Source: Pradoshia sp. D12
GTDB lineage: Bacteria > Bacillota > Bacilli > Bacillales > Pradoshiaceae
Length of the DNA stretch: 64,000 bases
Direction of reading: 5' to 3'
Assembly (NCBI RefSeq): GCF_008935075.1
Contig: NZ_CP044545.1
Span: 3,227,587-3,291,586, forward strand
Positions 17,228 to 27,240 of the stretch are shown in pieces. Both the position numbers and the translations under genes were made by a program. Positions within the stretch are counted from its first letter, which is position 1; the number at the start of each line of letters is the position of its first letter. The notes below the pieces were generated by a model that had not been told where the DNA came from, did no database searches, and was given only the letters and a program-made list of their open reading frames with translations.

Positions 17228-18637
17228 TTATCTTGTTAATTCATAGATAGCTTGTGCATACATAGCTGTTGCTTTTAATAAATCGTCAATCATGATGTAT
17301 TCGTCTTTTTGATGAGCTACATCTTCCCTCCCCGGAAATAAAGGGCCAAAGGCAACCGCATTTTTCAGCGCACGCGCATACGTCCCGCCGCCAATTGCCA
17401 ATAGCTCAGGTTCTTCCCCTGTGTGCTCGTGATAAATTTTTTGCAAAGTTTTAACCAATTGGCTATTTGCATCCACATGGTGAGGTCCCAAATGGGTTTT
17501 TATAGTCGCAGTAAATTGATGCTTATCAGCGATTTGCTCAATCGTTTTCCATCCATTCTCAAAATCATATGTCACAGGATAACGCATATTGAAGGCAATC
17601 TTACCTAATTCGCCATTTCTATATGTAATAATTCCATAATTAATGGTTAAATCACCGGTAATATCATCCGAATAAGCTACACCAAGTTTTCTTCCTCTGG
17701 ATTCACTGCTCAAATACTGATGGATGAATTCAAAAAATGCACGGTCATCCCCACGTAAAGGCATGGTGAATAGAAAATCCGCCAGCTTAAGACCTGCATT
17801 AAGTCCAAGATCAGGCTCCATACCATGGACAGATATCCCTTCCATCGTTAAGATGACCTCATTATCTAACATGGAATATGTACCTTTTAAATTATGATCT
17901 TTCAAGTACATTGCAAATTTTTCTTTCCACTCTTTCGCCTCATCGAAATTAAGAGAAATAGTTGCTTTAGCTGCCTCTGGTACCATATTAAAACGCTGAC
18001 CCGCTTCAAAGCTTTTCACAACAAAGGATTCAGCCGGTATACTTTTTGATTTCATATCCATTGTGAAATCTGCTATCCCCTTTTCTGCATAGATAATTGG
18101 AAAATCAGCATCCGGCACGAACCCTACCGTTGGCATTTCTTCTTTTTCAAAATAATAATCCATACAGCGCCAGTCACTTTCTTCATCCGTACCCAAAATC
18201 AATCGAACTCTTTTATTTAAATCGATGCCCATTTCTTTAATGATCTTCATCGCATAATAGGCAGCCATCGTTGGTCCTTTATCGTCGATCGCGCCACGTG
18301 CAAATATTTTTCCATCCCGAATATCTGCTGAATAAGGGTCGCTGGTCCAGCCCTCTCCCTCAGGCACTACATCCAAATGTCCAAGTATACCGAGGAGCTC
18401 ATCTCCGTTTCCCATTTCCAAATGAGCTCCATAGTTATCAACATTTTTAGTGGTAAAACCGTCTTTTTCTCCAAGCTGAAGCATAAAATCAAGCGCTTCC
18501 TTTATTCCAGGACCAAAAGGAATATCAGTAGTTGATGCAGATTCATCCAGTGTACTTTTAATTCGAAGTAATTTCTGGGTGTCGGCAATCAAATCATTTT
18601 TTCTCATTTCCACTTCTTTTTGCCAATTAAGATCCAT
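17228..18637 (-). CDS. pepV: Dipeptidase PepV
   Basis: A 469-residue M20 family zinc dipeptidase, cytoplasmic, that releases amino acids from dipeptides with broad specificity. Metal-site motifs are ILGHLDVVPEG, ARGAIDDKGP and LGTDEESDW; a C-terminal histidine is in EDVAHQKDEY. Length is that of YtjP/PepV (about 465). Start at 18637 (MDLNWQKEVE), 8 nt after GAGGG. First gene of a pepV-dat pair; D-alanine-containing dipeptides could link the two, but this is inference. Confidence 0.92.
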   Translation of the reverse strand: MDLNWQKEVEMRKNDLIADTQKLLRIKSTLDESASTTDIPFGPGIKEALDFMLQLGEKDGFTTKNVDNYGAHLEMGNGDELLGILGHLDVVPEGEGWTSDPYSADIRDGKIFARGAIDDKGPTMAAYYAMKIIKEMGIDLNKRVRLILGTDEESDWRCMDYYFEKEEMPTVGFVPDADFPIIYAEKGIADFTMDMKSKSIPAESFVVKSFEAGQRFNMVPEAAKATISLNFDEAKEWKEKFAMYLKDHNLKGTYSMLDNEVILTMEGISVHGMEPDLGLNAGLKLADFLFTMPLRGDDRAFFEFIHQYLSSESRGRKLGVAYSDDITGDLTINYGIITYRNGELGKIAFNMRYPVTYDFENGWKTIEQIADKHQFTATIKTHLGPHHVDANSQLVKTLQKIYHEHTGEEPELLAIGGGTYARALKNAVAFGPLFPGREDVAHQKDEYIMIDDLLKATAMYAQAIYELTR

Positions 18638-18652
18638 AAAAGTGACCCTCAT

Positions 18653-19013
18653 TTCTTTGTCATATCATTTATCGTTATTATATCGAATTTCAGCATGATT
18701 AGCATTTTTTGTTGAACCACATGACTGTGCCGTTCATATTTTATAGTGTAATAAATAAAATATATCGTATTGTTGTCATAGTGCCTGTATCGCAAAAATA
18801 GATATAGTTAAGTGAATTTTCATTTTATTTTATTGGAAAATATGGATTTAAAATTTAGAGAGGGGTATTATAGTACTAGAAGGACTTGTATTTTGAAGTC
18901 CTAAAAAAGGAGTGCTGTATAGGTGATAACTTAGTTAAGTGGGATGGTTAACAGCCTTTATACCTTGCAGGTTGGAATGTTGCCATTGGAAACTATCCAT
19001 AAGGAGTGGTTTT
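18653..19013. other. Divergent intergenic region pepV/ytzE
   Basis: About 360 AT-rich nt without a supported gene. It should hold promoters for both flanking genes. A stem (AGGACTT...AAGTCCT) lies at about 18881-18902, followed on the plus strand by A residues and an AAGGAG-like site that leads only to a four-codon frame. It may be part of the ytzE leader. Confidence 0.4.
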
Positions 19014-19235
19014 TTGAAACCTTCAACAAACCGTATGCTTACCAGAATTAAGTCCATTTATATGTTCATCGTCCGCAACGGCACGGTAACAACCCAAGAA
19101 TTAGTGGATGAATTTGGAATTACTCCACGCACCATTCAGAGGGACTTAAATGTGTTGGCTTATAACGAACTTGTTGTCAGCCCCAGTCGTGGAAAGTGGA
19201 CCACCACTCAAAAGAAAGTTAAATTAACCTCGTAA
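19014..19235 (+). CDS. ytzE: YtzE, small DeoR-type HTH protein
   Basis: A 73-residue protein consisting only of a DeoR-family winged helix-turn-helix: TTQELVDEFGITPRTIQRDL is the DNA-reading helix pair. There is no sugar-phosphate sensor domain. The TTG start at 19014 follows AAGGAGTGG by 5 nt. It matches YtzE of B. subtilis in size and location. Without an effector domain it may bind DNA constitutively or act as a dimer; target unknown. Confidence 0.8.
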   Translation: MKPSTNRMLTRIKSIYMFIVRNGTVTTQELVDEFGITPRTIQRDLNVLAYNELVVSPSRGKWTTTQKKVKLTS

Positions 19236-19258
19236 TGATTTAAACAGTTTTTCCTACA

Positions 19259-19292
19259 AAAAGAAGACCGCTTTTTAACGGTCTTCTTTTTC
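19259..19292. terminator. Bidirectional terminator between ytzE and ytzG
   Basis: AGAAGACCG/CGGTCTTCT stem flanked by A-run and T-run on both sides. It serves both convergent genes, and its right arm overlaps the last codons and stop of ytzG. Confidence 0.9.
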
Positions 19293-20006
19293 CGGAGTAC
19301 GTGTATTCAATAGGTTGATCTCTTCTTCAGTCATTTCTCTGTACTCTCCTGTTTTCAAGCTCTCATCCAACTCAAGCTCGCCCATCTTAATTCTTTTCAA
19401 ATACACTACTTTTTTTCCTACAGCTTCAAACATCCGTTTAACCTGATGATATTTTCCTTCTGTTATGATGACTTCTATTTCAGATCTTGGACCACTTGTA
19501 AGAATCCTTAATTTTCCCGGTTTCGTTACATATCCATCATCCAATGTAACTCCCTTAGCAAACTGTTCAATATCTTCCTCGGTTACAATCCCCTGAATAA
19601 CTGCGTAATAGGTTTTAGGAACATGTTTTTTGGGAGCAAGCACCTCATGAGCAAGCTGCCCATCATTTGTAAGAACCAACAGCCCTTCAGTATCCCGATC
19701 CAGCCTTCCAACAGGGAATGGTTTTTTACTTGCATCTTCAGGTTCCAATAAATCAAGCACCGTTTTCAGCCTGTCATCTTCTGTGGCAGATATGTATCCG
19801 GCCGGTTTATTCATTAACAAATAAATGTATTCCTTATAGTTGACTTGCTCTCCATAAACGGTAATTACATCCTCATCCGGATTGACATGCTTTTTAGCAT
19901 CGCTTATTTTTACATCATTACAAAGAACTGCCCCTGATTTAAGTAATTGTTTAACCTCTTTCCGGCTTCCATAACCGGAGTTAGCCAATAATTTATCAAT
20001 TCTCAT
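19275..20006 (-). CDS. ytzG: 16S rRNA pseudouridine synthase, RsuA/RluB family (YtzG)
   Basis: A 243-residue pseudouridine synthase. An N-terminal S4 RNA-binding domain (MRIDKLLANSGYGSRKEVKQ) is followed by the catalytic domain with the aspartate in GRLDRDTEGLLVLTNDG and the family motif GKYHQVKRMF. RsuA-type enzymes modify U516 of 16S rRNA; the exact site here is inferred. Start at 20006 (MRIDKLLA), as in relatives, rather than five codons upstream. The stop lies inside the shared terminator hairpin. Confidence 0.88.
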   Translation of the reverse strand: MRIDKLLANSGYGSRKEVKQLLKSGAVLCNDVKISDAKKHVNPDEDVITVYGEQVNYKEYIYLLMNKPAGYISATEDDRLKTVLDLLEPEDASKKPFPVGRLDRDTEGLLVLTNDGQLAHEVLAPKKHVPKTYYAVIQGIVTEEDIEQFAKGVTLDDGYVTKPGKLRILTSGPRSEIEVIITEGKYHQVKRMFEAVGKKVVYLKRIKMGELELDESLKTGEYREMTEEEINLLNTRTPEKEDR

Positions 20007-20077
20007 CCTAAAATCACCCATTTTCCTTTTTTGAATAGACTAATGCTGAATATAAATTGAAGGAGTGTTCTAAATTT

Positions 20078-20293
20078 ATGGATTATCAACAACAACCCTC
20101 TAACGAACAAGATGATAGACAATTGCCACAGCCAGCCGGTTTTCCTGGACCAGGAGGCCTATTTCCTGGCTTAGGTGGAGTTAATGCCCGTATAGATCGG
20201 CTTGAAAACCGCTTTGAACGTCTGGAGCGCCAATTTGAACGCCTTGATCGACGTGTATCCCGCATTGAACGAGCACTTGGAATGCGATACTAA
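20078..20293 (+). CDS. Small coiled-coil protein with Gln/Pro-rich N-terminus
   Basis: A 71-residue protein. Residues 1-35 are rich in Gln, Pro and Gly (MDYQQQPSNEQ, PGGLFPGLGG). Residues 38-71 form a regular heptad coiled coil in which RLENRFERLERQFERLDRR repeats a pattern of Arg/Glu around Leu, Phe and Ile. AAGGAG lies 12 nt before the ATG. No family assigned. Composition suggests a small oligomeric scaffold, perhaps of spores or envelope, but that is speculation. It lies between divergent ytzG and convergent ytgP. Confidence 0.65.
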   Translation: MDYQQQPSNEQDDRQLPQPAGFPGPGGLFPGLGGVNARIDRLENRFERLERQFERLDRRVSRIERALGMRY

Positions 20294-20303
20294 TTATGAG
20301 AAT

Positions 20304-20335
20304 GGCCTGCTTTAAATAATAAGCAGGCCTTAAAG
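20304..20335. terminator. Hairpin between convergent genes
   Basis: A GGCCTGCTT/AAGCAGGCC perfect stem between the coiled-coil gene and ytgP. T runs on both sides are poor, so it may be a weak terminator. Confidence 0.55.
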
Positions 20336-20359
20336 TTAAACTTTCACATTTTAATTTGA

Positions 20360-21982
20360 TTAATTCCCTCTCGTGAAACGGCTCAATTTTAGCTTGCGCA
20401 ATAGTCCATCCGTTCGCTCTCCAAAAATGACATGTAATAGACCACTTTTAATGGATAAGAAAAAGTAGATTAGGACCCCGACTGGAACAGTAATCGCCAC
20501 CCTGAAAACCGCATCCATCTGACCTTTTGAACCTATCCAGGAAGACAGGACCTGATCCAGACTCCATACAACCAAGGCCATAACCCCAGCAAATATGAGT
20601 GATAATAATCCCCTTCTCAGCACAGATTTTATTCGATAACCAGTAAAGTAATAAATTACATATAAATTAATAAGTGTACTGACCGTATATCCAATTGCAG
20701 TCGCATAAACTGCCCCATTCGTTTCAAACATTTTTATAAACGGAATATTAAGGCTCAGTTTTATTAATATCCCAGTCAATAAACTAAGGACTGTAAAACG
20801 CTGCTGGCTTATTCCCTGCATGATTGCAGCTGTAACAGAAAATAAAGCAAATAGAATAGCAACCGGTGCATAAACTTTCAATACTTCTGACCCTAAATCA
20901 AGAAATCCATAAAACGATCCATATACGCTCTCAGATAAAACACTGATTCCTACAACTGCCGGTATCAAAATAAACAGCAAAGTTTGGAACGTTTCTGTTA
21001 ATTGTTGTTTGTATAGCTTCCAATTCTTTTCAACAAACGATTTCGTTACACTAGGAACAATGGACAACGAAAAGGCCGTAGCAAGTGTCATTGGAATAAG
21101 GACAAGCTTTTGAGTCGATACATTTAAAACACCAAAAGCCACATCTGTTGTTGCCTTTTCTCCAATTGATACCATCGCTCTGTTAAAAGTAACCGTATCA
21201 ACTAACTGGAATAGAGGCATAGCCAAACCAACAAAAATAAATGGTATTGAGGAAACAATGATTTCTTTATAGATCTCTTTAAGAGATATATCTATTTCAT
21301 TTTTACTTTCGCTCAAAAGTTTATCGAGATGACGTTTCCGCTTTTTCCAATACCATAAGAGAACAAGAAATCCGAAAACCGCTCCAATAAAGGCTGAAAA
21401 TGTTGCCACACTCATAGCCTGTACGACATCTCCGCCCATTAAATTCAGGACAATATATGCACCGCCCAGCAGGAATATAATTCGTGCTATCTGCTCGATA
21501 ACCTGGGAAACAGCTGTCGGCCCCATTGACTCATTTCCTTGAAAGAACCCACGCAATATACTTTGCGAAGGTACAAGGATCAGAGCAAAGCTAACAGCCC
21601 GTATAACCGATGTAACATCCTCAACGGAAAATTTTTGCGTATCCATCATGGCAGCCAATCCAGGGGCGCTAACATACATAATGAGAAAAGCCGAAATCCC
21701 CGTTAACATCATTATTTTTCGGCTTGATTCAAATAGCTTACGCCCAACTGCATATTCACCCATTGCATTATATTTGGCCACAAATTTGGCCACCGCGAGG
21801 GGAATCCCTCCCGTTGATATACTGATGAAAATCGTATAGGGGATATACGCAAAGCCGTATAACGCCATTCCTTCTTTGCCGACAATTTGATTAAAAGGAA
21901 TAACATAAAACAATCCGAGTATTTTCGATAAAACCATACCAACTGTTAGAATAAAAGTGCCTCTAATAAGTTTCGATGACAT
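20360..21982 (-). CDS. ytgP: YtgP, MATE-like polysaccharide flippase family protein
   Basis: A 540-residue membrane protein with about 14 hydrophobic segments, of the MurJ/Wzx/SpoVB-like (MOP) exporter superfamily. It resembles YtgP of B. subtilis, a homologue of S. pneumoniae YtgP. Members flip lipid-linked sugars such as lipid II; which one this protein moves is not settled, since B. subtilis also has Amj and several paralogues. Charged TM1 region SSKLIRGTFILTVGMVLSK is typical. Start at 21982, 7 nt after AAAGGG. Divergent from ytfP. Confidence 0.87.
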   Translation of the reverse strand: MSSKLIRGTFILTVGMVLSKILGLFYVIPFNQIVGKEGMALYGFAYIPYTIFISISTGGIPLAVAKFVAKYNAMGEYAVGRKLFESSRKIMMLTGISAFLIMYVSAPGLAAMMDTQKFSVEDVTSVIRAVSFALILVPSQSILRGFFQGNESMGPTAVSQVIEQIARIIFLLGGAYIVLNLMGGDVVQAMSVATFSAFIGAVFGFLVLLWYWKKRKRHLDKLLSESKNEIDISLKEIYKEIIVSSIPFIFVGLAMPLFQLVDTVTFNRAMVSIGEKATTDVAFGVLNVSTQKLVLIPMTLATAFSLSIVPSVTKSFVEKNWKLYKQQLTETFQTLLFILIPAVVGISVLSESVYGSFYGFLDLGSEVLKVYAPVAILFALFSVTAAIMQGISQQRFTVLSLLTGILIKLSLNIPFIKMFETNGAVYATAIGYTVSTLINLYVIYYFTGYRIKSVLRRGLLSLIFAGVMALVVWSLDQVLSSWIGSKGQMDAVFRVAITVPVGVLIYFFLSIKSGLLHVIFGERTDGLLRKLKLSRFTRGN

Positions 21983-22184
21983 GTAACAATCCCTTTCACT
22001 CTTTCCCTTAACCTGTAAGAAATATATTTTCATGAGTCTTTTTGTTTATTTGTTCACTATTCTGTAGTTTACTCTTTTCTATCCTTTTTGACAATTGAAC
22101 TTCAATTTGTTTACGACTTTTGCCTTATTCATAAAATCACTTATAATAGAACATATTAGCATGTTTTAGAAAAGAGATGGAATA

Positions 22185-23456
22185 ATGAAATACGATGTAA
22201 TAATTATAGGCGGAGGCCCCTCCGGTTTAATGGCTGCCATAGCAGCTGCAGAAAACGGCGCTTCCACCTTATTAATAGATAAAGGATCCAAGCTTGGCCG
22301 AAAGCTGGCCATTTCAGGCGGAGGCCGATGCAATGTCACAAACCGTCTGCCGATTGATGAGATTATCAAGCATATTCCCGGTAATGGCAAGTTCCTGTAC
22401 GGTGCATTCTCTGAATTTGATAATGAGGGAATTATTTCTTTCTTTAAGAAACTGGGAGTTGAATTAAAAGAGGAAGATCACGGAAGAATGTTTCCAGTTA
22501 ATGACAAAGCTCAATCCGTTGTGGATGCAATGATGAATCGTTTGAAGCAATTGGGTACCGATATACGCACAAACTCACCTATAGCTGATGTTTTGTATGA
22601 TTCAGGGAAAGTAATTGGCGTTCGGACACAAACAGGCGAAACGATCGAAGCTGACTCCGTTGTCATTGCTGTTGGCGGTAAATCCGTTCCTCACACCGGG
22701 TCAACCGGTGATGGCTATGCTTGGGCGGAAAAAGCTGGACATACTGTTACAGAGCTATTTCCAACTGAGGTTCCGCTCACGTCAGCTGAAAATTTTATCA
22801 AACAGAAAACATTACAGGGTCTTTCACTTCGCGATGTCGCAATCAGCGTAATGAATCCTAAAGGAAAACCATTAATTACCCATCGTATGGATATGATTTT
22901 CACACATTTTGGTCTATCAGGTCCAGGTGTCCTGCGATGCAGCCAATTTGTTGTAAAGGCCCTCAAAAAATGGAATCTTAAAGAGGTCGTTGTCCAAATT
23001 GACGCGCTCCCTGATTTAAATGAAGAACAGGTATTCCAACAGATTATTAAAATTATTAAATCGGATGACAAAAAAGCTGTCAAAAACAGCTTAAAAGGTT
23101 TAGTGCCTGAAAGATATTTATTATTTTTACTGGAGCGTAACCAGATTGACCCTTCTTCCCAGGGGGCAGTCATCGCCCATGAGAAATGGCGTTCTTTAAG
23201 CAAAGATATTAAAAAATTCCCTGTCCGTGTTAATGGAACACTTTCTTTAGAGAAAGCATTTGTGACTGGCGGAGGAGTATCGGTTAAAGAAGTTGAACCA
23301 AAAACAATGGCCAGTAAATTCATGAATGGCTTATATTTCTGCGGAGAAATTTTGGACATTCACGGATATACGGGCGGCTATAATATCACTTCAGCTTTGG
23401 TAACCGGCCGTTTAGCAGGATTAAATGCTGCAGCAAAGAATAATTTCCTGGCATAA
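22185..23456 (+). CDS. ytfP: YtfP, BaiN/HI0933-type FAD-dependent oxidoreductase
   Basis: A 423-residue flavoprotein. The dinucleotide-binding motif [18 protein letters not shown] lies at residues 6-23, and the family signature [16 protein letters not shown] follows. A late [14 protein letters not shown] motif completes the FAD site. These proteins are annotated NAD(P)/FAD-dependent oxidoreductase (HI0933/BaiN family); the physiological substrate is unknown. GAGATGG precedes the ATG. A VanZ-like gene follows after 15 nt and is probably co-transcribed. Confidence 0.88.
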   Translation: MKYDVIIIGGGPSGLMAAIAAAENGASTLLIDKGSKLGRKLAISGGGRCNVTNRLPIDEIIKHIPGNGKFLYGAFSEFDNEGIISFFKKLGVELKEEDHGRMFPVNDKAQSVVDAMMNRLKQLGTDIRTNSPIADVLYDSGKVIGVRTQTGETIEADSVVIAVGGKSVPHTGSTGDGYAWAEKAGHTVTELFPTEVPLTSAENFIKQKTLQGLSLRDVAISVMNPKGKPLITHRMDMIFTHFGLSGPGVLRCSQFVVKALKKWNLKEVVVQIDALPDLNEEQVFQQIIKIIKSDDKKAVKNSLKGLVPERYLLFLLERNQIDPSSQGAVIAHEKWRSLSKDIKKFPVRVNGTLSLEKAFVTGGGVSVKEVEPKTMASKFMNGLYFCGEILDIHGYTGGYNITSALVTGRLAGLNAAAKNNFLA

Positions 23457-23471
23457 GAAAGGATGGTATAA

Positions 23472-23939
23472 GTGCAGGATATAGCCCAAACGATAAAAAA
23501 CAATAAGCTGTTTTCGCCGCTTATTTACATGTTGTTTTTCATCTATTTAGCCATCCTTTCCTATCTTTTGTTTTTTGGATACTACAGACAAGAAGACAGG
23601 ATAGAATCTTATAATCTTGTTCCCTTTAAAACAATCAATATGTATATTACGTTTGCTGATTACTTCAAATTTAAAATATGGTTTTCGAATCTATTCGGTA
23701 ATATTATCGCTTTTATGCCATTTGGATTTTTTCTGCCAATCGCCTTTAAAAAGCTGAGAAATTTACTGATTATCACATTTCTGTCCTTCTTGTTTTCTTT
23801 ATTTGTGGAGACGATGCAGCTTACCTTCCATGTCGGTGGATTTGATGTAGATGATATTCTATTAAATACAATCGGAGGTTTCTTTGGCTACATGGTTTTC
23901 AAGCTCATGTATAAGCTTTTCAAAAAACCCGTAACCTAA
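23472..23939 (+). CDS. VanZ-like family membrane protein
   Basis: A 155-residue membrane protein with about four helices. It shows the VanZ-family pattern: an N-terminal helix, YNLVPFKTI, an NIIAFMPFGFFLPI segment and the acidic loop VETMQLTFHVGGFDVDDILLNTIGG. VanZ confers low-level teicoplanin resistance in enterococci, but most chromosomal members have no known role and no resistance should be read from this. GTG start after AAAGGATGG. Follows ytfP by 15 nt and has its own terminator. Confidence 0.85.
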   Translation: MQDIAQTIKNNKLFSPLIYMLFFIYLAILSYLLFFGYYRQEDRIESYNLVPFKTINMYITFADYFKFKIWFSNLFGNIIAFMPFGFFLPIAFKKLRNLLIITFLSFLFSLFVETMQLTFHVGGFDVDDILLNTIGGFFGYMVFKLMYKLFKKPVT

Positions 23940-23956
23940 TAAGTTCAAACCTAAAA

Positions 23957-23997
23957 ATAAGTGGAGAAACAAGTTTGTTTTCTCCACTTATTTTTAC
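23957..23997 (+). terminator. Terminator after the VanZ-like gene
   Basis: An AATAAGTGGAGAAA/TTTCTCCACTTATT-type stem followed by TTTT. Confidence 0.9.
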
Positions 23998-24156
23998 TAT
24001 ATTCAATTGTAATTTTAGCTGTAACGATTGAGTTAGCAAAAATTAAATTCATCAACCTATGGATTATTTCTTAGATGTTCCGCTTCATCTGGGAATAGAC
24101 TTGTTCCTACGGGTAAATATGAACCAAGAATTAATTTTACCAAAAATGATAACTAC

Positions 24157-24342
24157 TCATTTTTTATAGATAACCATTGCGCTAAAACAATAGATTTGGT
24201 CTTCCTCATCCTCTTCACCGAAAGCTGCTATATTATATTTTATATCTACAATGCTGTCCTCATCTATTTTTCCGAGAAAATGATTCATCCCTTTTTCCAG
24301 GTCTTTTTCATGTTCATAATCAAACATTTTTACTTGGATCAC
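24157..24342 (-). CDS. cse60: Sporulation protein Cse60
   Basis: A 61-residue acidic protein with the Cse60 pattern (IQVKMFDYEHEKDLEKGMN, then DIKYNIAAF and a C-terminal YCFSAMVIYKK strand). Cse60 of B. subtilis is a small sigma-E-controlled protein of the sporulating mother cell with no known activity. GTG start preceded by AGGAGGAG. It sits downstream of the rhodanese gene on the same strand. I did not identify a sigma-E promoter with confidence. Confidence 0.8.
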   Translation of the reverse strand: MIQVKMFDYEHEKDLEKGMNHFLGKIDEDSIVDIKYNIAAFGEEDEEDQIYCFSAMVIYKK

Positions 24343-24400
24343 GGCAAAGACTCCTCCTGTTTTTATATATCTTTGCCAGACTTTTATATTTTTATACTAT

Positions 24401-24715
24401 TCAGAATACCATTTCCCCTTGCCAATGCATCATACCGCCCTCCATTGAGGCTGTCTTATATCCCTTCTCCTGCAGAAAATAAGCCACATTTTCACTTCTT
24501 ACTCCTGCATGACAGATTAGAATATACTCCTTTTCTTTATCAAGCTCATCAAGCCGATCGGGTATTTCTCCCATTCTCATATGAATAGCACCTGGTACCA
24601 TGCCATTTATAACTTCATAATCCTCCCGTACATCAATGATGGATAATTCCTCTCCATTTTCAATTCTGATCTGCAGCTCTTCGGGTTGGATAATTTTTAT
24701 TTCTTCCATCTCCAT
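24401..24715 (-). CDS. ytwF: Rhodanese-domain protein (YtwF-like)
   Basis: A 104-residue single rhodanese domain. The active-site loop is CHAGVR (C68 to R73) and the domain starts with the usual IDVRE. Likely a sulfurtransferase or persulfide carrier in the cytoplasm. Two in-frame ATGs lie two codons apart; the second has better spacing (9 nt) to AAGGGGG. It lies downstream of leuS beyond a strong terminator, so it needs its own promoter or read-through. Confidence 0.85.
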   Translation of the reverse strand: MEMEEIKIIQPEELQIRIENGEELSIIDVREDYEVINGMVPGAIHMRMGEIPDRLDELDKEKEYILICHAGVRSENVAYFLQEKGYKTASMEGGMMHWQGEMVF

Positions 24716-24728
24716 TTTCCCCCTTTAT

Positions 24729-24767
24729 AAAAAAGCCGTCTTACGTTTTATTAAACGTAAGACGGCC
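24729..24767 (-). terminator. Terminator after leuS
   Basis: A GCCGTCTTACGTTT/AAACGTAAGACGGC stem followed on the minus strand by six T residues. Confidence 0.95.
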
Positions 24768-24774
24768 ACACTTG

Positions 24775-27186
24775 TTAGTTTGCAACGATATTTACTAATT
24801 TTCCTGGAACAGCAATAACCTTACGGATTGTTTTACCGTCAATTTGCTCTTGGACCTTTCCGTTCTCCATTACGATTTTTTCCATTTCTTCTTTCGTAAT
24901 GCCGGCCGGTACCTGAAGTTTTGCTCTCATTTTACCGTTTATTTGAATAACAATTTCAATTTCATCATCAACCAATTTGGACTCATCATATGCAGGCCAT
25001 GAAGTATAGGCAAGTGTTTCATTGTTGCCCAGTCTGCTCCAAAGTTCTTCACTGATATGAGGGCAAATAGGTGACAAGAGCTTCACGAATCCTTCCATAT
25101 ATTGAATTGGAAGGATTTCCGCTTTATACGCTTCATTAATAAACACCATCATTTGAGAAATAGCTGTATTAAAGTGAAGTGCTTCCAAATCTTCTGTTAC
25201 CTTTTTAACCGTTTGATGATAGATTTTCTCAAGGTGAGTATCATTGGATTCAGTGATCTTATCATTTACTGTACCGTCATCGGTAATAAACAATCTCCAA
25301 ACACGGTCAAGGAAACGTCTGGAACCATCAAGTCCGTTTGCAGACCAAGCAATGGATGCATCAAGCGGTCCCATGAACATTTCATAGAGACGAAGTGTAT
25401 CCGCACCATGGCTTTCTACGATATCATCCGGATTTACTACATTTCCTTTGGATTTACTCATTTTTTCGTTATTTTCTCCAAGTATCATTCCTTGGTTAAA
25501 TAGCTTTTGGAAAGGTTCCTTTGTAGGAACAACACCAATATCATACAAGAATTTGTACCAGAATCTTGCATAAAGCAAGTGAAGTACAGCATGTTCTGCT
25601 CCGCCAATATACGTATCTACTGGCATCCAATGCTTAAGCTTTTCAGGATCAGCAATCGCGTTTGGATTTTTCGGATCGATATAGCGCAGGAAGTACCAGC
25701 AGCTGCCCGCCCATTGAGGCATTGTGTTTGTCTCGCGTCTTCCTTTACGGCCGTTCTCATCTACTACATTTACCCACTCTTCAATGTTGGCAAGAGGAGA
25801 TTCACCTGTACCTGATGGTTTAATTTCGGTTGTTTTCGGAAGCATAAGCGGGAGCTCAGATTCAGGTACAGCTGACATAGTACCATCTTCCCAATGAATA
25901 ATTGGGATAGGCTCTCCCCAGTAACGCTGACGAGAGAAGTTCCAGTCACGCAAGCGATAGGTTACTTTCTTCTCACCAATTCCTTGTTCTTCAAGCCATT
26001 CGATCATTTTGCCAATTGCTTCTTCTTTATTCAAGCCATTCAAGAATTCAGAGTTTACATGTTCTCCTTCTCCTGCATAAGCTTCTTTTTCAATATTTCC
26101 GCCCGCTACAACCTCACGGATTGGCAAATCAAATTTCTTAGCGAATTCATAGTCACGTTCATCATGAGCCGGAACTGCCATAATTGCACCTGTACCATAG
26201 CTCATCAATACATAATCAGCAATCCAGATCGGAATCTCTTCCCCATTTGCCGGGTTGATTGCATATGCTCCTGTGAATACACCTGTTTTCTCTTTAGAAA
26301 GCTCTGTTCTCTCAAGATCGCTCTTAGATTGAATTTCCTTTTTATACGCTTCAACTGCTTCTTTTTGCTCTGCTGTTGTAATTTTATCCACAAGCGGATG
26401 CTCTGGTGACAGGACAGAATATGTTGCCCCGAACAAGGTGTCAGGACGTGTCGTGAATACCGTGTAGGATTCGTTCGTACCTTTAATCTTAAAAGTTACA
26501 GATGCTCCCTCAGAGCGTCCGATCCAGTTACGCTGCATATCCTTAATGCTTTCAGGCCAATCCAATTCATCCAAATCCTCAATCAAACGATCTGCATAAG
26601 CCGTAATTTTCAAAATCCATTGGCGCATAGGCTTACGGATAACCGGATGTCCGCCCCGCTCACTTTTCCCATCAATAACTTCTTCGTTAGCCAAAACTGT
26701 TCCGAGTGCCGGACACCAGTTAACCGGTATTTCAGCCATATAGGCAAGTCCTTTTTCATATAGCTTTAAGAAAATCCACTGCGTCCATTTATAGTACTCT
26801 GGGTCGGTTGTATTGATTTCCCTGTCCCAGTCATAGGAGAACCCAAGTGATTTAATCTGACGTGTGAATGTACCGATATTTTTAGCTGTAAACTCTTCCG
26901 GATCATTTCCTGTATCAAGAGCATATTGCTCGGCAGGCAATCCAAATGCATCCCAGCCAATTGGATGAAGGACATTATATCCCTGCATACGTTTCATGCG
27001 AGATAGAATATCTGTTGCTGTATATCCTTCAGGATGCCCTACATGAAGGCCGGCTCCTGATGGATAAGGAAACATATCCAAAGCGTAAAATTTACGCTTC
27101 CCTACATGATCAGTCGTTTTGAATGTTTTGTGTTCTTCCCAATAAGATTGCCATTTCTTTTCAATCTCTACATGATTGAAACTCAT
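24775..27186 (-). CDS. leuS: Leucine--tRNA ligase
   Basis: An 803-residue class I aminoacyl-tRNA synthetase. The ATP-site HIGH-type motif is in [12 protein letters not shown] near residue 45 and the KMSKS loop is [11 protein letters not shown]. The CP1 editing domain is present ([12 protein letters not shown]). Length matches B. subtilis LeuRS (804). The start is at 27186 ([12 protein letters not shown]), preceded by TAGGAGGAA; the frame extends upstream into the T-box leader but that part is not coding. Controlled by the T-box RNA directly upstream. Confidence 0.97.
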   Translation of the reverse strand: MSFNHVEIEKKWQSYWEEHKTFKTTDHVGKRKFYALDMFPYPSGAGLHVGHPEGYTATDILSRMKRMQGYNVLHPIGWDAFGLPAEQYALDTGNDPEEFTAKNIGTFTRQIKSLGFSYDWDREINTTDPEYYKWTQWIFLKLYEKGLAYMAEIPVNWCPALGTVLANEEVIDGKSERGGHPVIRKPMRQWILKITAYADRLIEDLDELDWPESIKDMQRNWIGRSEGASVTFKIKGTNESYTVFTTRPDTLFGATYSVLSPEHPLVDKITTAEQKEAVEAYKKEIQSKSDLERTELSKEKTGVFTGAYAINPANGEEIPIWIADYVLMSYGTGAIMAVPAHDERDYEFAKKFDLPIREVVAGGNIEKEAYAGEGEHVNSEFLNGLNKEEAIGKMIEWLEEQGIGEKKVTYRLRDWNFSRQRYWGEPIPIIHWEDGTMSAVPESELPLMLPKTTEIKPSGTGESPLANIEEWVNVVDENGRKGRRETNTMPQWAGSCWYFLRYIDPKNPNAIADPEKLKHWMPVDTYIGGAEHAVLHLLYARFWYKFLYDIGVVPTKEPFQKLFNQGMILGENNEKMSKSKGNVVNPDDIVESHGADTLRLYEMFMGPLDASIAWSANGLDGSRRFLDRVWRLFITDDGTVNDKITESNDTHLEKIYHQTVKKVTEDLEALHFNTAISQMMVFINEAYKAEILPIQYMEGFVKLLSPICPHISEELWSRLGNNETLAYTSWPAYDESKLVDDEIEIVIQINGKMRAKLQVPAGITKEEMEKIVMENGKVQEQIDGKTIRKVIAVPGKLVNIVAN

Positions 27187-27240
27187 CCTAATTCCTCCTA
27201 CATGGTTCAAAATTGCTGTGCTTAAAAGCTTAAAACAATA

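Noticed and set aside
22715-23359. 214-codon open frame on the minus strand
   Set aside because: It is antisense inside ytfP, which has a clear FAD-binding signature and ribosome site; the antisense reading has no domain and no start site.
23472-23939. Teicoplanin resistance gene
   Set aside because: Only the VanZ-like domain is present, with no vanHAX neighbours; family membership does not show resistance.
24196-24588. 130-codon plus-strand frame rich in Phe and Tyr
   Set aside because: Antisense to cse60 and the rhodanese gene, both of which have recognisable motifs.
25894-26409. 171-codon open frame on the plus strand with many Cys/Phe
   Set aside because: It lies antisense to leuS, is low-complexity and has no ribosome site.
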